Below, piece by piece: positions 41,558 through 49,532 of a stretch of 64,000 bases of DNA. A program made the position numbers and the translations under genes. Source of the DNA: Pseudarthrobacter sp. GA104. Its GTDB lineage: Bacteria > Actinomycetota > Actinomycetes > Actinomycetales > Micrococcaceae. Location: contig NZ_WOWL01000001.1 of the NCBI RefSeq assembly GCF_009741265.1, positions 2,976,001 through 3,040,000 on the forward strand, in the 5' to 3' direction. How positions within the stretch are numbered: position 1 is the stretch's first letter; every line of letters starts with the position of its first letter. The notes under the pieces are model-generated. The model did no database searches. It had not been told where the DNA came from and saw only the letters and a program-made list of their open reading frames with translations.

Positions 41558-42259
41558 ATGAAAATCCTGCTCGCCGGAGATTCCACGGTGGCCAACTGCC
41601 CCACGCATGAGTACCCCATGAGCGGCTGGGGAGCGCAGCTTGCGCCGCATGCCTACAGGCGGGCGGCCGTGCACAACTTCGCCAAGGGCGGGGCAAGCAC
41701 GGAGTCCTTCCGGGAGGAGGGTCTGTGGGGCCGGCTGCTTTCGGAAGCAGCCGAGGGGGACCTGGTGCTGATCCAGTTCGGCCACAACGACCAGAAGAGG
41801 CAACACCTCGCGGCCCGCACCGGTTACGCGGCGAACCTGCGCACCATGGCCGGGGACGTGCGGAGCCGCGGGGCGCTTCCCGTCCTGTGCACCCCGGTGG
41901 AGCGGCGGCACTTCCTGGACGCGCCGCCGTCGGACGCTGCTGTGGAAGGGATCCTGGAGCCGAGCCTGGAGGACTACCCGGAGGTGGTCCGGGAAATCGG
42001 CCTGGAGCTGGGGCTGCCGGTGGTTGACCTGAACGCGTGGACGCGCGGGCTTTACCTTCGCCTGGGACCGGAGGACTCGGCGTCCCTCTTCTGCCACTTT
42101 GCGCCGGGCACGCACGCCTACTGGCCGGAAGGGCTGGCGGACAACACCCACTTTTCCCAGCCGGGAGCCGCCCTGGTGGCGGAGCATGTTGCCGCGGAGC
42201 TCCAGGAGCTGGGGCTGGTCCCGGACGGTGCGTTAAGTACGACGGCGGGACGCAGCTAA
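41558..42259 (+). CDS. rhamnogalacturonan acetylesterase (SGNH hydrolase)
   Basis: A 233-residue SGNH/GDSL esterase of the RGAE/RhgT type. Block I is AGDSTVAN (catalytic Ser9), the Gly block is FAKGGAST, block III is IQFGHNDQ, and block V is ADNTHFSQPG with the catalytic Asp/His. It would remove acetyl groups from galacturonate residues. No signal peptide is present, so deacetylation happens after import. It directly follows the importer genes. Confidence 0.88.
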   Translation: MKILLAGDSTVANCPTHEYPMSGWGAQLAPHAYRRAAVHNFAKGGASTESFREEGLWGRLLSEAAEGDLVLIQFGHNDQKRQHLAARTGYAANLRTMAGDVRSRGALPVLCTPVERRHFLDAPPSDAAVEGILEPSLEDYPEVVREIGLELGLPVVDLNAWTRGLYLRLGPEDSASLFCHFAPGTHAYWPEGLADNTHFSQPGAALVAEHVAAELQELGLVPDGALSTTAGRS

Positions 42260-42946
42260 GTGGGCACGCCTGGCTTGGGAACGCCTGGCCCGGGGACGAA
42301 GGTGCTCTACAGCAACGCACTGACCGGGCCGGAGGATGTTGCAGACTGGGTGGCGGAAGGGCCGCTGAGCGTGGGCGGTCATGGCGGTGCGCTGGAACTT
42401 TCGGGTTCGCTGGACGACGCGGAATTCGGGGACCACGCGCACTGGACGTTCTGGTGCCCGGTGGAGTTCCCGGACGGAGTCCGGATCAGCTGGGAGTTCC
42501 TTCCGCTGGAGGAGCCGGGCCTGGCCATGCTCTTCTTCGCCGCCCGGGGGCACGGCGGGCGGGACCTGTTCTCACCCGGGCTCGCACCGCGGACGGGGTA
42601 CTACCCGCAATACCATTCCGGGGACATCGATGCCCTGCACATCTCCTACTTCCGGCACAAATACGAGTCCGAGCGGGCCTTCCGCACCTGCAACCTGCGC
42701 AAGAGCGCCGGTTTTCAGCTGGTGGCTCAGGGTGCCGATCCGTTGCCGCCTGCCGGGGACGCGGTGGACTTCTACCGCCTGGAGGTGGAGAAGGACGGTC
42801 CACGCGTGGCTTTTTCCATCAACGGGTTGCCGCTGCTTGAGTGGCAGGATCCGTCCGGCAAGGTGCTTGGGGCCGGCTACCTGGGCTTCCGGCACATGGC
42901 CCCGCTCCGGGCGGCCTACCGCAACCTGGTGGTGGAGGAACTCTAG
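42260..42946 (+). CDS. yesU: YesU-like DUF1961 protein
   Basis: A 228-residue protein of the DUF1961 family, whose Bacillus member YesU lies in the rhamnogalacturonan cluster and has a lectin-like beta-sandwich fold. Motifs include HWTFWCPVEFPDGVRISWEF, YHSGDIDALHISYFRHKY and GYLGFRHMAPLRAAYRNLVV. It likely binds or trims oligosaccharides, but no activity is established. The GTG start abuts the preceding TAA. It is the last gene of the operon and is convergent, without a gap, with the DUF808 gene. Confidence 0.85.
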   Translation: MGTPGLGTPGPGTKVLYSNALTGPEDVADWVAEGPLSVGGHGGALELSGSLDDAEFGDHAHWTFWCPVEFPDGVRISWEFLPLEEPGLAMLFFAARGHGGRDLFSPGLAPRTGYYPQYHSGDIDALHISYFRHKYESERAFRTCNLRKSAGFQLVAQGADPLPPAGDAVDFYRLEVEKDGPRVAFSINGLPLLEWQDPSGKVLGAGYLGFRHMAPLRAAYRNLVVEEL

Positions 42947-43969
42947 CTAGGGAGCGGGATCCGCCTTGTGTTTCGTCGGCCGGTAACCGGCGAGTTCGGC
43001 GCGGACGTCACCTTCCTCGTGCTGGCCCTTCTCCTTGCCGAACGGCAGGGCCTTCAGCAGCGGGTGCAGGACGGCCATCACGGCGAGGCCCCACACGAGT
43101 CCCAGGACGGCTGAGCACAGGGTGTTCACGAGCCAGGCCAGGAGGCCGCCAATGCCCGCGATTCCGGCGACCGGGGCCTCCAGGGCATGGACCAGGTCAT
43201 ACGGAAGGTGCCAGCCGAGGTCGTAGGCCCCCTGCAGCATGATGTGGCCGCCAACCCACAGCATGGCGACTGTCCCGATCAGGGTGATTGCAGCCAGCAC
43301 GGCGGGCATCCCCTTGACCAGCAGCTCGCCGAAGCGTTGCGAGCCCGCAGATTCCTTGGCGGCCAGGTGCAGGCCAATGTCGTCCATCTTGACGATCAGT
43401 GCCACCGCACCGTACACGAGCACGGTGATGGCGAGGGCCACGACCACCAGGATGACAGCCCGGGCCCAGATGGATTCGGCCGCCACCTCGTTCATGGAGA
43501 TGACCATGATCTCGCAGGACAGGATGAAGTCTGTGGTGATGGCGCCCTTGACCACCTTCGCCTCCGCCTCCGGACCCCGCTGGACCGCCGGCGCTTTTTC
43601 GTCCGAGTGGTCCCGGCGGAGCTTGTGCCAGACCTTCTCGGCACCCTCGAAGCACAGGTACGTGCCGCCCAGCATGAGGATGAACGGGATGGCCCACGGG
43701 AGGAAGGCGCTGATGAGCAGCAGGGCCGGGAGGATGATCAGCAGCTTGTTCCGGAGCGAGCCCCAGAAGATCCGCTTGATCATCGGCAGTTCGCGGGACG
43801 GGTCAGCCCCGGACACGTACTGCGGGGTTACAGCGGCGTCGTCGATGACCACACCGGCGGCCTTGGCTCCTGCCTTGGCGGCTCCGGCTGCGACGTCGTC
43901 AACCGACGCGGCGGCGATGCGGGCCAGGGCCGCGACGTCGTCCAGCAGGGCGACGAGGCCGCCGCTCAC
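42947..43969 (-). CDS. DUF808 family inner-membrane protein
   Basis: A 340-residue membrane protein with the DUF808/YedI opening GGLVALLDDVAALARIAAASVDDV and hydrophobic segments around residues 75-105, 170-200, 225-245 and 265-310. The family is widespread and functionally uncharacterised. It starts with GTG. It appears unrelated to the sugar genes it meets. The 164 bases upstream (43970-44133) show nothing recognisable beyond its promoter space. Confidence 0.85.
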   Translation of the reverse strand: MSGGLVALLDDVAALARIAAASVDDVAAGAAKAGAKAAGVVIDDAAVTPQYVSGADPSRELPMIKRIFWGSLRNKLLIILPALLLISAFLPWAIPFILMLGGTYLCFEGAEKVWHKLRRDHSDEKAPAVQRGPEAEAKVVKGAITTDFILSCEIMVISMNEVAAESIWARAVILVVVALAITVLVYGAVALIVKMDDIGLHLAAKESAGSQRFGELLVKGMPAVLAAITLIGTVAMLWVGGHIMLQGAYDLGWHLPYDLVHALEAPVAGIAGIGGLLAWLVNTLCSAVLGLVWGLAVMAVLHPLLKALPFGKEKGQHEEGDVRAELAGYRPTKHKADPAP

Positions 43970-44133
43970 AGACCGCTCCCGCAGTGTTCGCGTTCCGTCG
44001 GCTGGGCTTGGCTGCCTGGGTGCAGGCGCGTGATCGGCATGCTGAGATTATACGGGGGGCGGGCAGCCGTACCGGCCCGGCTCCGCTGCGCACGGCCAGC
44101 ATTCCTTCGACCTTTGTCCCCAGCCGCGGCCGG

Positions 44134-44949
44134 TCAGGCCCCGGCGACCGGGAGCACCATCAGGTAACCGGTGGGCAGTTCGCTGCTCCAGCGCCGCGGC
44201 TCGCGGACCACGAATTGCGTTGCCAGCTCCTCCGGGGTGAGCAGGCTGTTGGGCGCGGGCGACGGGCCCCACTGCCCGCTGCCGTGCGGGTGGAGCGGAT
44301 CCTGGACCCGGACGCCGGTGACGGAGAAGTCCTGGAACCGGGCGGGATCGCCGATCGACTCGAAACCGCTCATCACCCATGCGTGGCGGCCGCGCCACAT
44401 GACCAGCCCCACCGGCCGGCCCGTGGCGGCGATGGCGCGCGCCGCCGTCCGGAGCGCGGTCCCGTAGTCGGCGATGCTGACCACCGTGTACGGCCCCATG
44501 CCAACCTCCGTCAGCACCTGCGCCCACCCGAGGGGGTTGGCGCCGTTGAACGAGTTGGACGATCGGGCCCGGGCCATCTCCCAGAGTTCTCCCTGCTGGG
44601 TGGAATCCGCCCACGTGCCGCCGCCCGTGTCGTCGATGAGGTTGTGGGCCATCTGGATGCTCGCTGCCACACACCAGTCAAAGGTGTACTGCGGCACGAA
44701 GTCGCCCTCCTGGTAAAGGTTGAGGGCGAACGGCTGGGGTTCCGGCGGTGCCGCGGGTACCGGCGGCGGGGCGGGCGGAGCCGCTGACGCCGGTGGCGGG
44801 GCGGTCAGGGCGGCCGATGCCGGCGCCGGGGAGGCCGGGCTCGCTTGCCCGGTAACGGCGTCGTTGATGCCGACGGCGGGCGTGCAGGCCCCGAGGAAGG
44901 CTGCCAGGACGAGGAGCCAGGCCAAGAGACGGGGGCGGGCGCCGGTCAT
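44134..44949 (-). CDS. secreted lipoprotein with papain-like (C39-type) fold, probable peptidase-like
   Basis: A 271-residue lipoprotein: hydrophobic signal with LGAC (Cys ~21), then a ~50-residue Ala/Pro-rich linker and a globular domain. That domain has YTFDWCVAASIQMAHN (candidate catalytic Cys), GRHAWVMSGFES (candidate His) and VTGVRVQDPLHP (candidate Asp), the order of a C39/papain-like enzyme. It probably acts outside the membrane, either as a peptidase or as an inactive relative. It is a single gene with no operon partners. Confidence 0.65.
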   Translation of the reverse strand: MTGARPRLLAWLLVLAAFLGACTPAVGINDAVTGQASPASPAPASAALTAPPPASAAPPAPPPVPAAPPEPQPFALNLYQEGDFVPQYTFDWCVAASIQMAHNLIDDTGGGTWADSTQQGELWEMARARSSNSFNGANPLGWAQVLTEVGMGPYTVVSIADYGTALRTAARAIAATGRPVGLVMWRGRHAWVMSGFESIGDPARFQDFSVTGVRVQDPLHPHGSGQWGPSPAPNSLLTPEELATQFVVREPRRWSSELPTGYLMVLPVAGA

Positions 44950-45032
44950 GCTTCAGTCTAGCGCCGCGCGGCGGGGCAGGCCCTGGCCCGAGGCCCGGTT
45001 CGCGCCCCGACGCCGGCCAGGAACCCGGGCCC

Positions 45033-46106
45033 TCAGAAGGCGTACCGGATGCGGCAGTATGGTGCGATCCTCCCAACCAGGGCGGTCAGTTGCCGCACGT
45101 AGCCGGCCTTGGTTCCGGAGCGGTAGCGGACGTTGGTGAAGCCGTTGGATGAGACCTTTGCCTCTTGGAGGTCCGGGCGCCACAGCACGCTCTCGGCCTG
45201 CGGATGCCAGCCGAGGTTGACCTCGTGGAGCCGTTCATTGTGCGTCAGGAAGATGACTTCCGCCGCCAGCTGGGACTTCGCAGCGGCACTCAGCGTCGCG
45301 TCGAGTTGGCAGAGCAGCTCCTCCCAGTCGCTGAGCCAGGTGTCCGTAATGATGACCGGGGAAAAGTTCACATGCACCTCATAGCCGGCAGCGACGAAGT
45401 CGTTGATGGCCGCCATGCGTTCGCCCACCGGCGAGGTCCTGACGTCGATCGACTTCGCCAAAGCCGCGGGCATAAGGGAAAAGCGGATCCGGGTGTGGCC
45501 GCCGTGGTCCCAGCCCAGCATCGCCGGGTTGACGTACTTGGTGGCAAAGGACAGCTTGGCGGTAGGCAGGTCGCGGAAGAGCGTGACCAGATCTTCCACG
45601 TTGTCGCTGACAAGGGCGTCCACGGAGCAGTCGCTGTTCTCACCGATGTCGTAGACCCAGAACTCCGGATCGCACTGGTTGGGCTCAAGCTTGATGCCTT
45701 GGCGCGTAACGTGGCGCTCCAGTGACCCCGCGATCTGGTCGATGTTCGCGAACACCGTGACGGGATTGCTGTACCCCTTGTGCCGGGGCACGTAGCAGTA
45801 GGCGCACGCCATGGCGCAGCCGTTCGCGGTTGAAGGCGCAATGAAGTCTGCGGACCTGCCGTTCGGCTTGACGGTCAGCGCTTTCTTGACCCCGAGGACC
45901 AGCGCCTCCGTTTTGATCCGGGACCAGCGCGGCACGTTCGTTTCATCACCGTGCACTGCCGGGATGTTCCAGTGGTTGTCGACAAGCACGACGTCGGCGT
46001 CCGGCCACCGTTCCACGATGTCCCTGCCCCGGGGCAGCTCCAGTGCGGCGGGCTGCGCGTAGATGCGGCGGATCTGCAGCAGCCGGTTGAAGTCCATGAT
46101 GGCCAT
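45033..46106 (-). CDS. spore photoproduct lyase-family radical SAM protein
   Basis: About 357 residues. The radical SAM cluster motif is GCAMACAYCYVP (CxxxCxxC), preceded by RPNGRSADFIAPSTANG-like sequence (KPNGRSADFIAPSTANG here), which is typical of the actinobacterial SplB-like group. Members repair or modify DNA bases with radical chemistry; in non-sporulating actinobacteria the substrate is not established. The first Met of MAIMDFNRLL is taken as start; upstream in-frame codons exist but carry no family similarity and no strong ribosome site is seen. Confidence 0.85.
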   Translation of the reverse strand: MAIMDFNRLLQIRRIYAQPAALELPRGRDIVERWPDADVVLVDNHWNIPAVHGDETNVPRWSRIKTEALVLGVKKALTVKPNGRSADFIAPSTANGCAMACAYCYVPRHKGYSNPVTVFANIDQIAGSLERHVTRQGIKLEPNQCDPEFWVYDIGENSDCSVDALVSDNVEDLVTLFRDLPTAKLSFATKYVNPAMLGWDHGGHTRIRFSLMPAALAKSIDVRTSPVGERMAAINDFVAAGYEVHVNFSPVIITDTWLSDWEELLCQLDATLSAAAKSQLAAEVIFLTHNERLHEVNLGWHPQAESVLWRPDLQEAKVSSNGFTNVRYRSGTKAGYVRQLTALVGRIAPYCRIRYAF

Positions 46107-46325
46107 TCTTGCAAGTCGCGGGGATGGCCGCGGGCAGTTAAGCCCAGGGCCTCGCCAGGCTATGGTCTCCAGCGCCAGTTCCTCAACAGCCACGGCAAAT
46201 CCATCCATGTCGAACCAGTCAACCGGCAATGCCTCCTGCGTTGGCACACAAGGCCGGCCGCCGCCTCGGAGGCATACGGCAAGATAGGAAGATCATGGGA
46301 GTGCGCCTAGGGAGGGAGGCAGGTT

Positions 46326-46700
46326 ATGGAGCCTGTAATTGTCGACGGCGGCAAGGGAACGGTGGAGCTCCGCTCCGACGGCATCATCCACCTGATTTGG
46401 GAACCCAGGGTCCGGATAGAACTGCAGGACGCACGGGCAGCCATGGCTGCCGTCAACCAGATAGCGGGGGACAGCACTTACCCGATGCTGGTGGACATGG
46501 CCACCACCGAGGACGTCACCAGGGCAGCCCGTGCTGTCTTTTCCATCCCGTGCGCTGCCAACCGGATCGCGCTGCTGGGAGCAAGCCCGGTAGACCGGAT
46601 CATCGCAAACTTCTTCCTGGGCGTGCACATCCCGCCCTGCCCCACCCGTTTCTTCACCTCCCGGACAGAGTCCATGAAATGGCTGCAGGAAGGTGACTGA
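46326..46700 (+). CDS. small STAS/SpoIIAA-like protein (DUF7793-type)
   Basis: A 124-residue protein resembling the SpoIIAA-like/STAS fold: alternating strands and helices with DARAAMAAVNQIAG and YPMLVDMATTEDVT, then RIALLGASPVDRIIANFFLG. Relatives are common in Arthrobacter, often in several copies, and are of unknown role, possibly protein-protein signalling. GGGAGGCAGG precedes the ATG. Confidence 0.6.
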   Translation: MEPVIVDGGKGTVELRSDGIIHLIWEPRVRIELQDARAAMAAVNQIAGDSTYPMLVDMATTEDVTRAARAVFSIPCAANRIALLGASPVDRIIANFFLGVHIPPCPTRFFTSRTESMKWLQEGD

Positions 46701-46749
46701 CCGGGCGTTGCCTGCCAACCGGGCAATGCCTACTTAACCGGGCGGTGCC
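46700..46749. repeat. three imperfect ~18-bp repeats with ACCGGGC core
   Basis: ACCGGGC occurs at 46700, 46718 and 46737, each followed by a two- or three-base variation and TGCC. They lie in the 52-base gap between the convergent STAS-like and LacI genes. Confidence 0.5.
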
Positions 46750-46752
46750 ACA

Positions 46753-47774
46753 TCAGCCGCCGGCGGAGGTCCCCGTGCTCTGCCGGACCACCAGTTCCGG
46801 CGTGAAGACCACCGAACGGTGCGTGGGGTTCCGGGACCCCACTTCTTCGGCGAGAAGTTCGATTGCCGTGCGCCCCAGCGCCTCCGTGGGCTGCCGGATG
46901 GAGGACAGCGGAACCACGGCCGAGACGGCGAAGTCAATGTCGTCATAGCCAATCAGCGCAACGTCCTCGGGGATGCGGAACGTGTGGGTCATGGTCAGGG
47001 ACTGCATGACCCCCAGCGCCAGGAGGTCGTTGGCGCAGAAGATGCCGTCCGGCAGCTTTTCCCGGCCCCGCTCCACCAGTGCGTTCCCCACGCTTCGCCC
47101 GGCCAGGACCGTCATGGCGTCCGATGCCAGAACCTCCAGCGACGCGTCGGGTTCTTCCTTGACGGCACGCTGCGCGCCCTGCAGGCGGTCCGCCACCTGC
47201 CGGATGGAGGTGGGGCCGCCCACAAAGGCCAGCCGACGGCGGCCGGTGTCCAGCAGGTGCCGCGCGGCCAGGTACCCCCGGCGTCGTCGTCCACTGCTAC
47301 GGAGCTGAACTTTGCCTCGTCAGCCAGCCGGTCCACCAGTACGGTGGGCACGCCGCGCTCGCGGAGGAGGTCAAGGCGCTCCGTCACGTCACCCACCGGC
47401 GAGATCAGCAGTCCCTGGACACGCTGTTCCTGGAAAAGATCGATGTAATTGGCCTCCCGGCCGGCGTCGTGGCCGCTGTCCCCAAGCAGCACCGCACTGC
47501 CGTGCAGGGCAGCGGCGTCCTCGGCCGCACGCACCACGGAGGTGAAGAACGGGTTGCCGACGTCCAGGACGATCAGGCCGATGGTGCGGCTGTGGCCGGC
47601 GCGCAATTGGCGGGCTGCGTCGTTACGGACGAACCCCAACTCATCGATCGCCTTGAGTACCCGGTCCTTGGTCCGCTGCGAGACCCTGTCAGGGTAATTC
47701 AGCACGTTGGAGACCGTGCCCACCGCCACGCTGGCATGGTTGGCGACGTCCTTGATACTGGCTGAGCGGTTCAT
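46753..47774 (-). pseudogene. LacI-family regulator of rhamnose genes, frameshifted
   Basis: A LacI repressor split by one missing base. From ATG 47774 (GGAGAA upstream) the HTH reads SIKDVANHASVAVGTVSNVL, followed by the hinge and sensor domain to SSVAVDDDAGG; there the frame breaks in a C5 run on the plus strand (47275-47279). With one extra base the protein continues as YLAARHLLDTGRRRLAFVGG and ends normally, giving about 340 residues. Without it, translation stops after 220 residues at 47112. It is divergent from rhaM with operators between, so it is the likely rhamnose repressor. The shift may be genuine, a phase-variable run, or a sequencing error. Confidence 0.85.
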
Positions 47775-47868
47775 GATTCTCCGTGCTGCTGCGCGATGTG
47801 CCAGGCGTCCGGGCCGCCCCATGGACGGCTTGTCCGGAATGCTTGACACCTACTCCAGTTCAAGAGTA

Positions 47869-47899
47869 CTTTGAATCGTAACAATGAAACGATTCAAAG
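47869..47899. promoter_or_regulatory. inverted-repeat operator of the rhamnose operon
   Basis: CTTTGAATCGT (47869-47879) and ACGATTCAAAG (47889-47899) are exact 11-base arms around a 9-base spacer. The right half contains the palindrome-like TGAAACGATTCA (47885-47896) and the left half TGAATCGTAACA. It lies between the LacI gene and rhaM. Confidence 0.75.
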
Positions 47900-47925
47900 T
47901 TTCCGCGAGTTCAGGAGGGTCCAAC

Positions 47926-48273
47926 ATGAGGGTGTGTTTCCGCTCCTCGATACAGCCAGCGCTGATTGACGAATACCGGCGGCGGCATGCGGCCGTGTGG
48001 CCGGAGATGCTGCGCGCCCTCAAGGCCGCGGGCTGGAACAACTACTCCCTGTTCCTGGCCGGGGACGGGCTCCTGGTTGGCTACGTGGAATGCGACGATT
48101 TCGATGCCGCCCGCGCCCGCATGGCCCTGACCGAGGTCAACGCCCGGTGGCAGGCGGAAATGGCAGCGCTTTTTGAAAACTCTGGCCAGGCTCCCGATGA
48201 AGGGTTCCAGGTCCTGGAGGAAGTCTTCAACCTTGACAGCCAGCTGGCCGCGGCACAGGCCTCCACCTCCTAA
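47926..48273 (+). CDS. rhaM: L-rhamnose mutarotase
   Basis: A 115-residue enzyme that interconverts alpha and beta L-rhamnose before isomerisation. Family motifs are visible: IDEYRRRHAAVWPEML (with the catalytic His) and NNYSLFLAGDGLLVGYVE. CAGGAGGG precedes the ATG; an in-frame ATG 42 bases upstream lies inside the operator and is unlikely. First gene of the rhamnose operon. Confidence 0.92.
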   Translation: MRVCFRSSIQPALIDEYRRRHAAVWPEMLRALKAAGWNNYSLFLAGDGLLVGYVECDDFDAARARMALTEVNARWQAEMAALFENSGQAPDEGFQVLEEVFNLDSQLAAAQASTS

Positions 48274-48360
48274 AGCCGGCGGGCCGGCAAACAACAGGCT
48301 CCAGCAGCGGGGCGGCATCCAGCAGACCAACAGCATCACAAGACACCGGAAAGAACCATC

Positions 48361-49527
48361 ATGAATGACGTAGCAACGGCGCTGGGCAGGCTCGGGGAGC
48401 TTGCCATCGAGGTCCCTTCGTGGGCTTATGGAAATTCGGGTACGCGGTTCAGGGTGTTCGGCACGCCCGGCACCCCGCGCACTGTGCAGGAGAAGCTGGC
48501 GGACGCCGCGAAGGTCCATGAACTGACCGGCCTGGCGCCCACGGTGGCGCTGCACATCCCGTGGGACAAGGTGGATGACTACTCGGCTTTGAAGGAGTAC
48601 GCGGCGGGTCTGGGTGTTGGCCTGGGCACCATCAATTCCAACACGTTCCAGGATGATGAGTACAAGTTCGGTTCGCTGACCTCGTCCAATGAGTCCGTGC
48701 GCCGCCGGGCCATCGACCACCACCTGGACTGCATCGGGATCATGCACGCCACGGGTTCCAAGGACCTGAAGATCTGGCTGGCGGACGGCACCAACTACCC
48801 GGGCCAGGACGATATGCGTGGCCGCCAGGACCGCCTGGCGGAGTCCCTGCAGGAGATCTACGCGGCCCTCGGGGACGGGCAGCGCCTGGTGCTGGAGTAC
48901 AAGTTCTTCGAGCCGGCTTTCTATCACACCGATGTTCCGGACTGGGGCACCTCTTACGCCCAGACCCTCGCGCTCGGGGAGAAGGCGTTTGTGTGCCTGG
49001 ACACCGGCCACCACGCCCCGGGCACCAATATCGAGTTCATCGTGATGCAACTGCTGCGCCTGGGCAAGCTTGGCTCGTTCGACTTCAACTCCCGCTTCTA
49101 CGCGGATGATGACCTGATCGTGGGCGCGGCGGACCCGTTCCAGCTGTTCCGCATCATGCATGAGGTGATCAGCGGCGGCGGGTTCGGCAAGGACTCTGGA
49201 GTTGCGCTGATGCTGGACCAGTGCCACAACCTGGAGGAGAAGATCCCGGGCCAGATCCGCTCGGTCCTGAACGTCCAGGAAATGACCGCCCGCGCCCTGC
49301 TCGTGGACACCGAGGCCCTGGCCGAGGCCCAGCGTGCCGGAGATGTGCTGGCCGCCAACGGCATCTTCAATGATGCGTTCTACACCGACGTCCGGCCGGT
49401 CCTGGCCGAGTGGCGTGAATCCCGCGGCCTGCCCGCGGACCCGCTGGCCGCGTTCAAGGCCAGCGGTTACCAGAAGAAGATCAACGAGGACCGCGTGGGC
49501 GGCCAGCAAGCCGGATGGGGCGCCTGA
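48361..49527 (+). CDS. rhaI: L-rhamnose isomerase
   Basis: A 388-residue xylose-isomerase-fold enzyme of the RhaI (Pseudomonas-type) family that converts L-rhamnose to L-rhamnulose. Metal-site and active-site segments include VALHIPWDK, GTINSNTFQDDEYKFGSL, LVLEYKFFEPAFYHTDV, CLDTGHHAPGTNIEF, SFDFNSRFYADDDL and LMLDQCHN. GGAAAGAACC lies upstream of the ATG. It sits between rhaM and the aldolase fusion. Confidence 0.93.
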   Translation: MNDVATALGRLGELAIEVPSWAYGNSGTRFRVFGTPGTPRTVQEKLADAAKVHELTGLAPTVALHIPWDKVDDYSALKEYAAGLGVGLGTINSNTFQDDEYKFGSLTSSNESVRRRAIDHHLDCIGIMHATGSKDLKIWLADGTNYPGQDDMRGRQDRLAESLQEIYAALGDGQRLVLEYKFFEPAFYHTDVPDWGTSYAQTLALGEKAFVCLDTGHHAPGTNIEFIVMQLLRLGKLGSFDFNSRFYADDDLIVGAADPFQLFRIMHEVISGGGFGKDSGVALMLDQCHNLEEKIPGQIRSVLNVQEMTARALLVDTEALAEAQRAGDVLAANGIFNDAFYTDVRPVLAEWRESRGLPADPLAAFKASGYQKKINEDRVGGQQAGWGA

Positions 49528-49532
49528 AAGGC

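Noticed and set aside
46107..46247. Longer N terminus of the radical SAM protein from GTG 46245-46247
   Set aside because: The added 47 residues have no counterpart in the family as I know it, and the family's usual start is near MDFNRLL.
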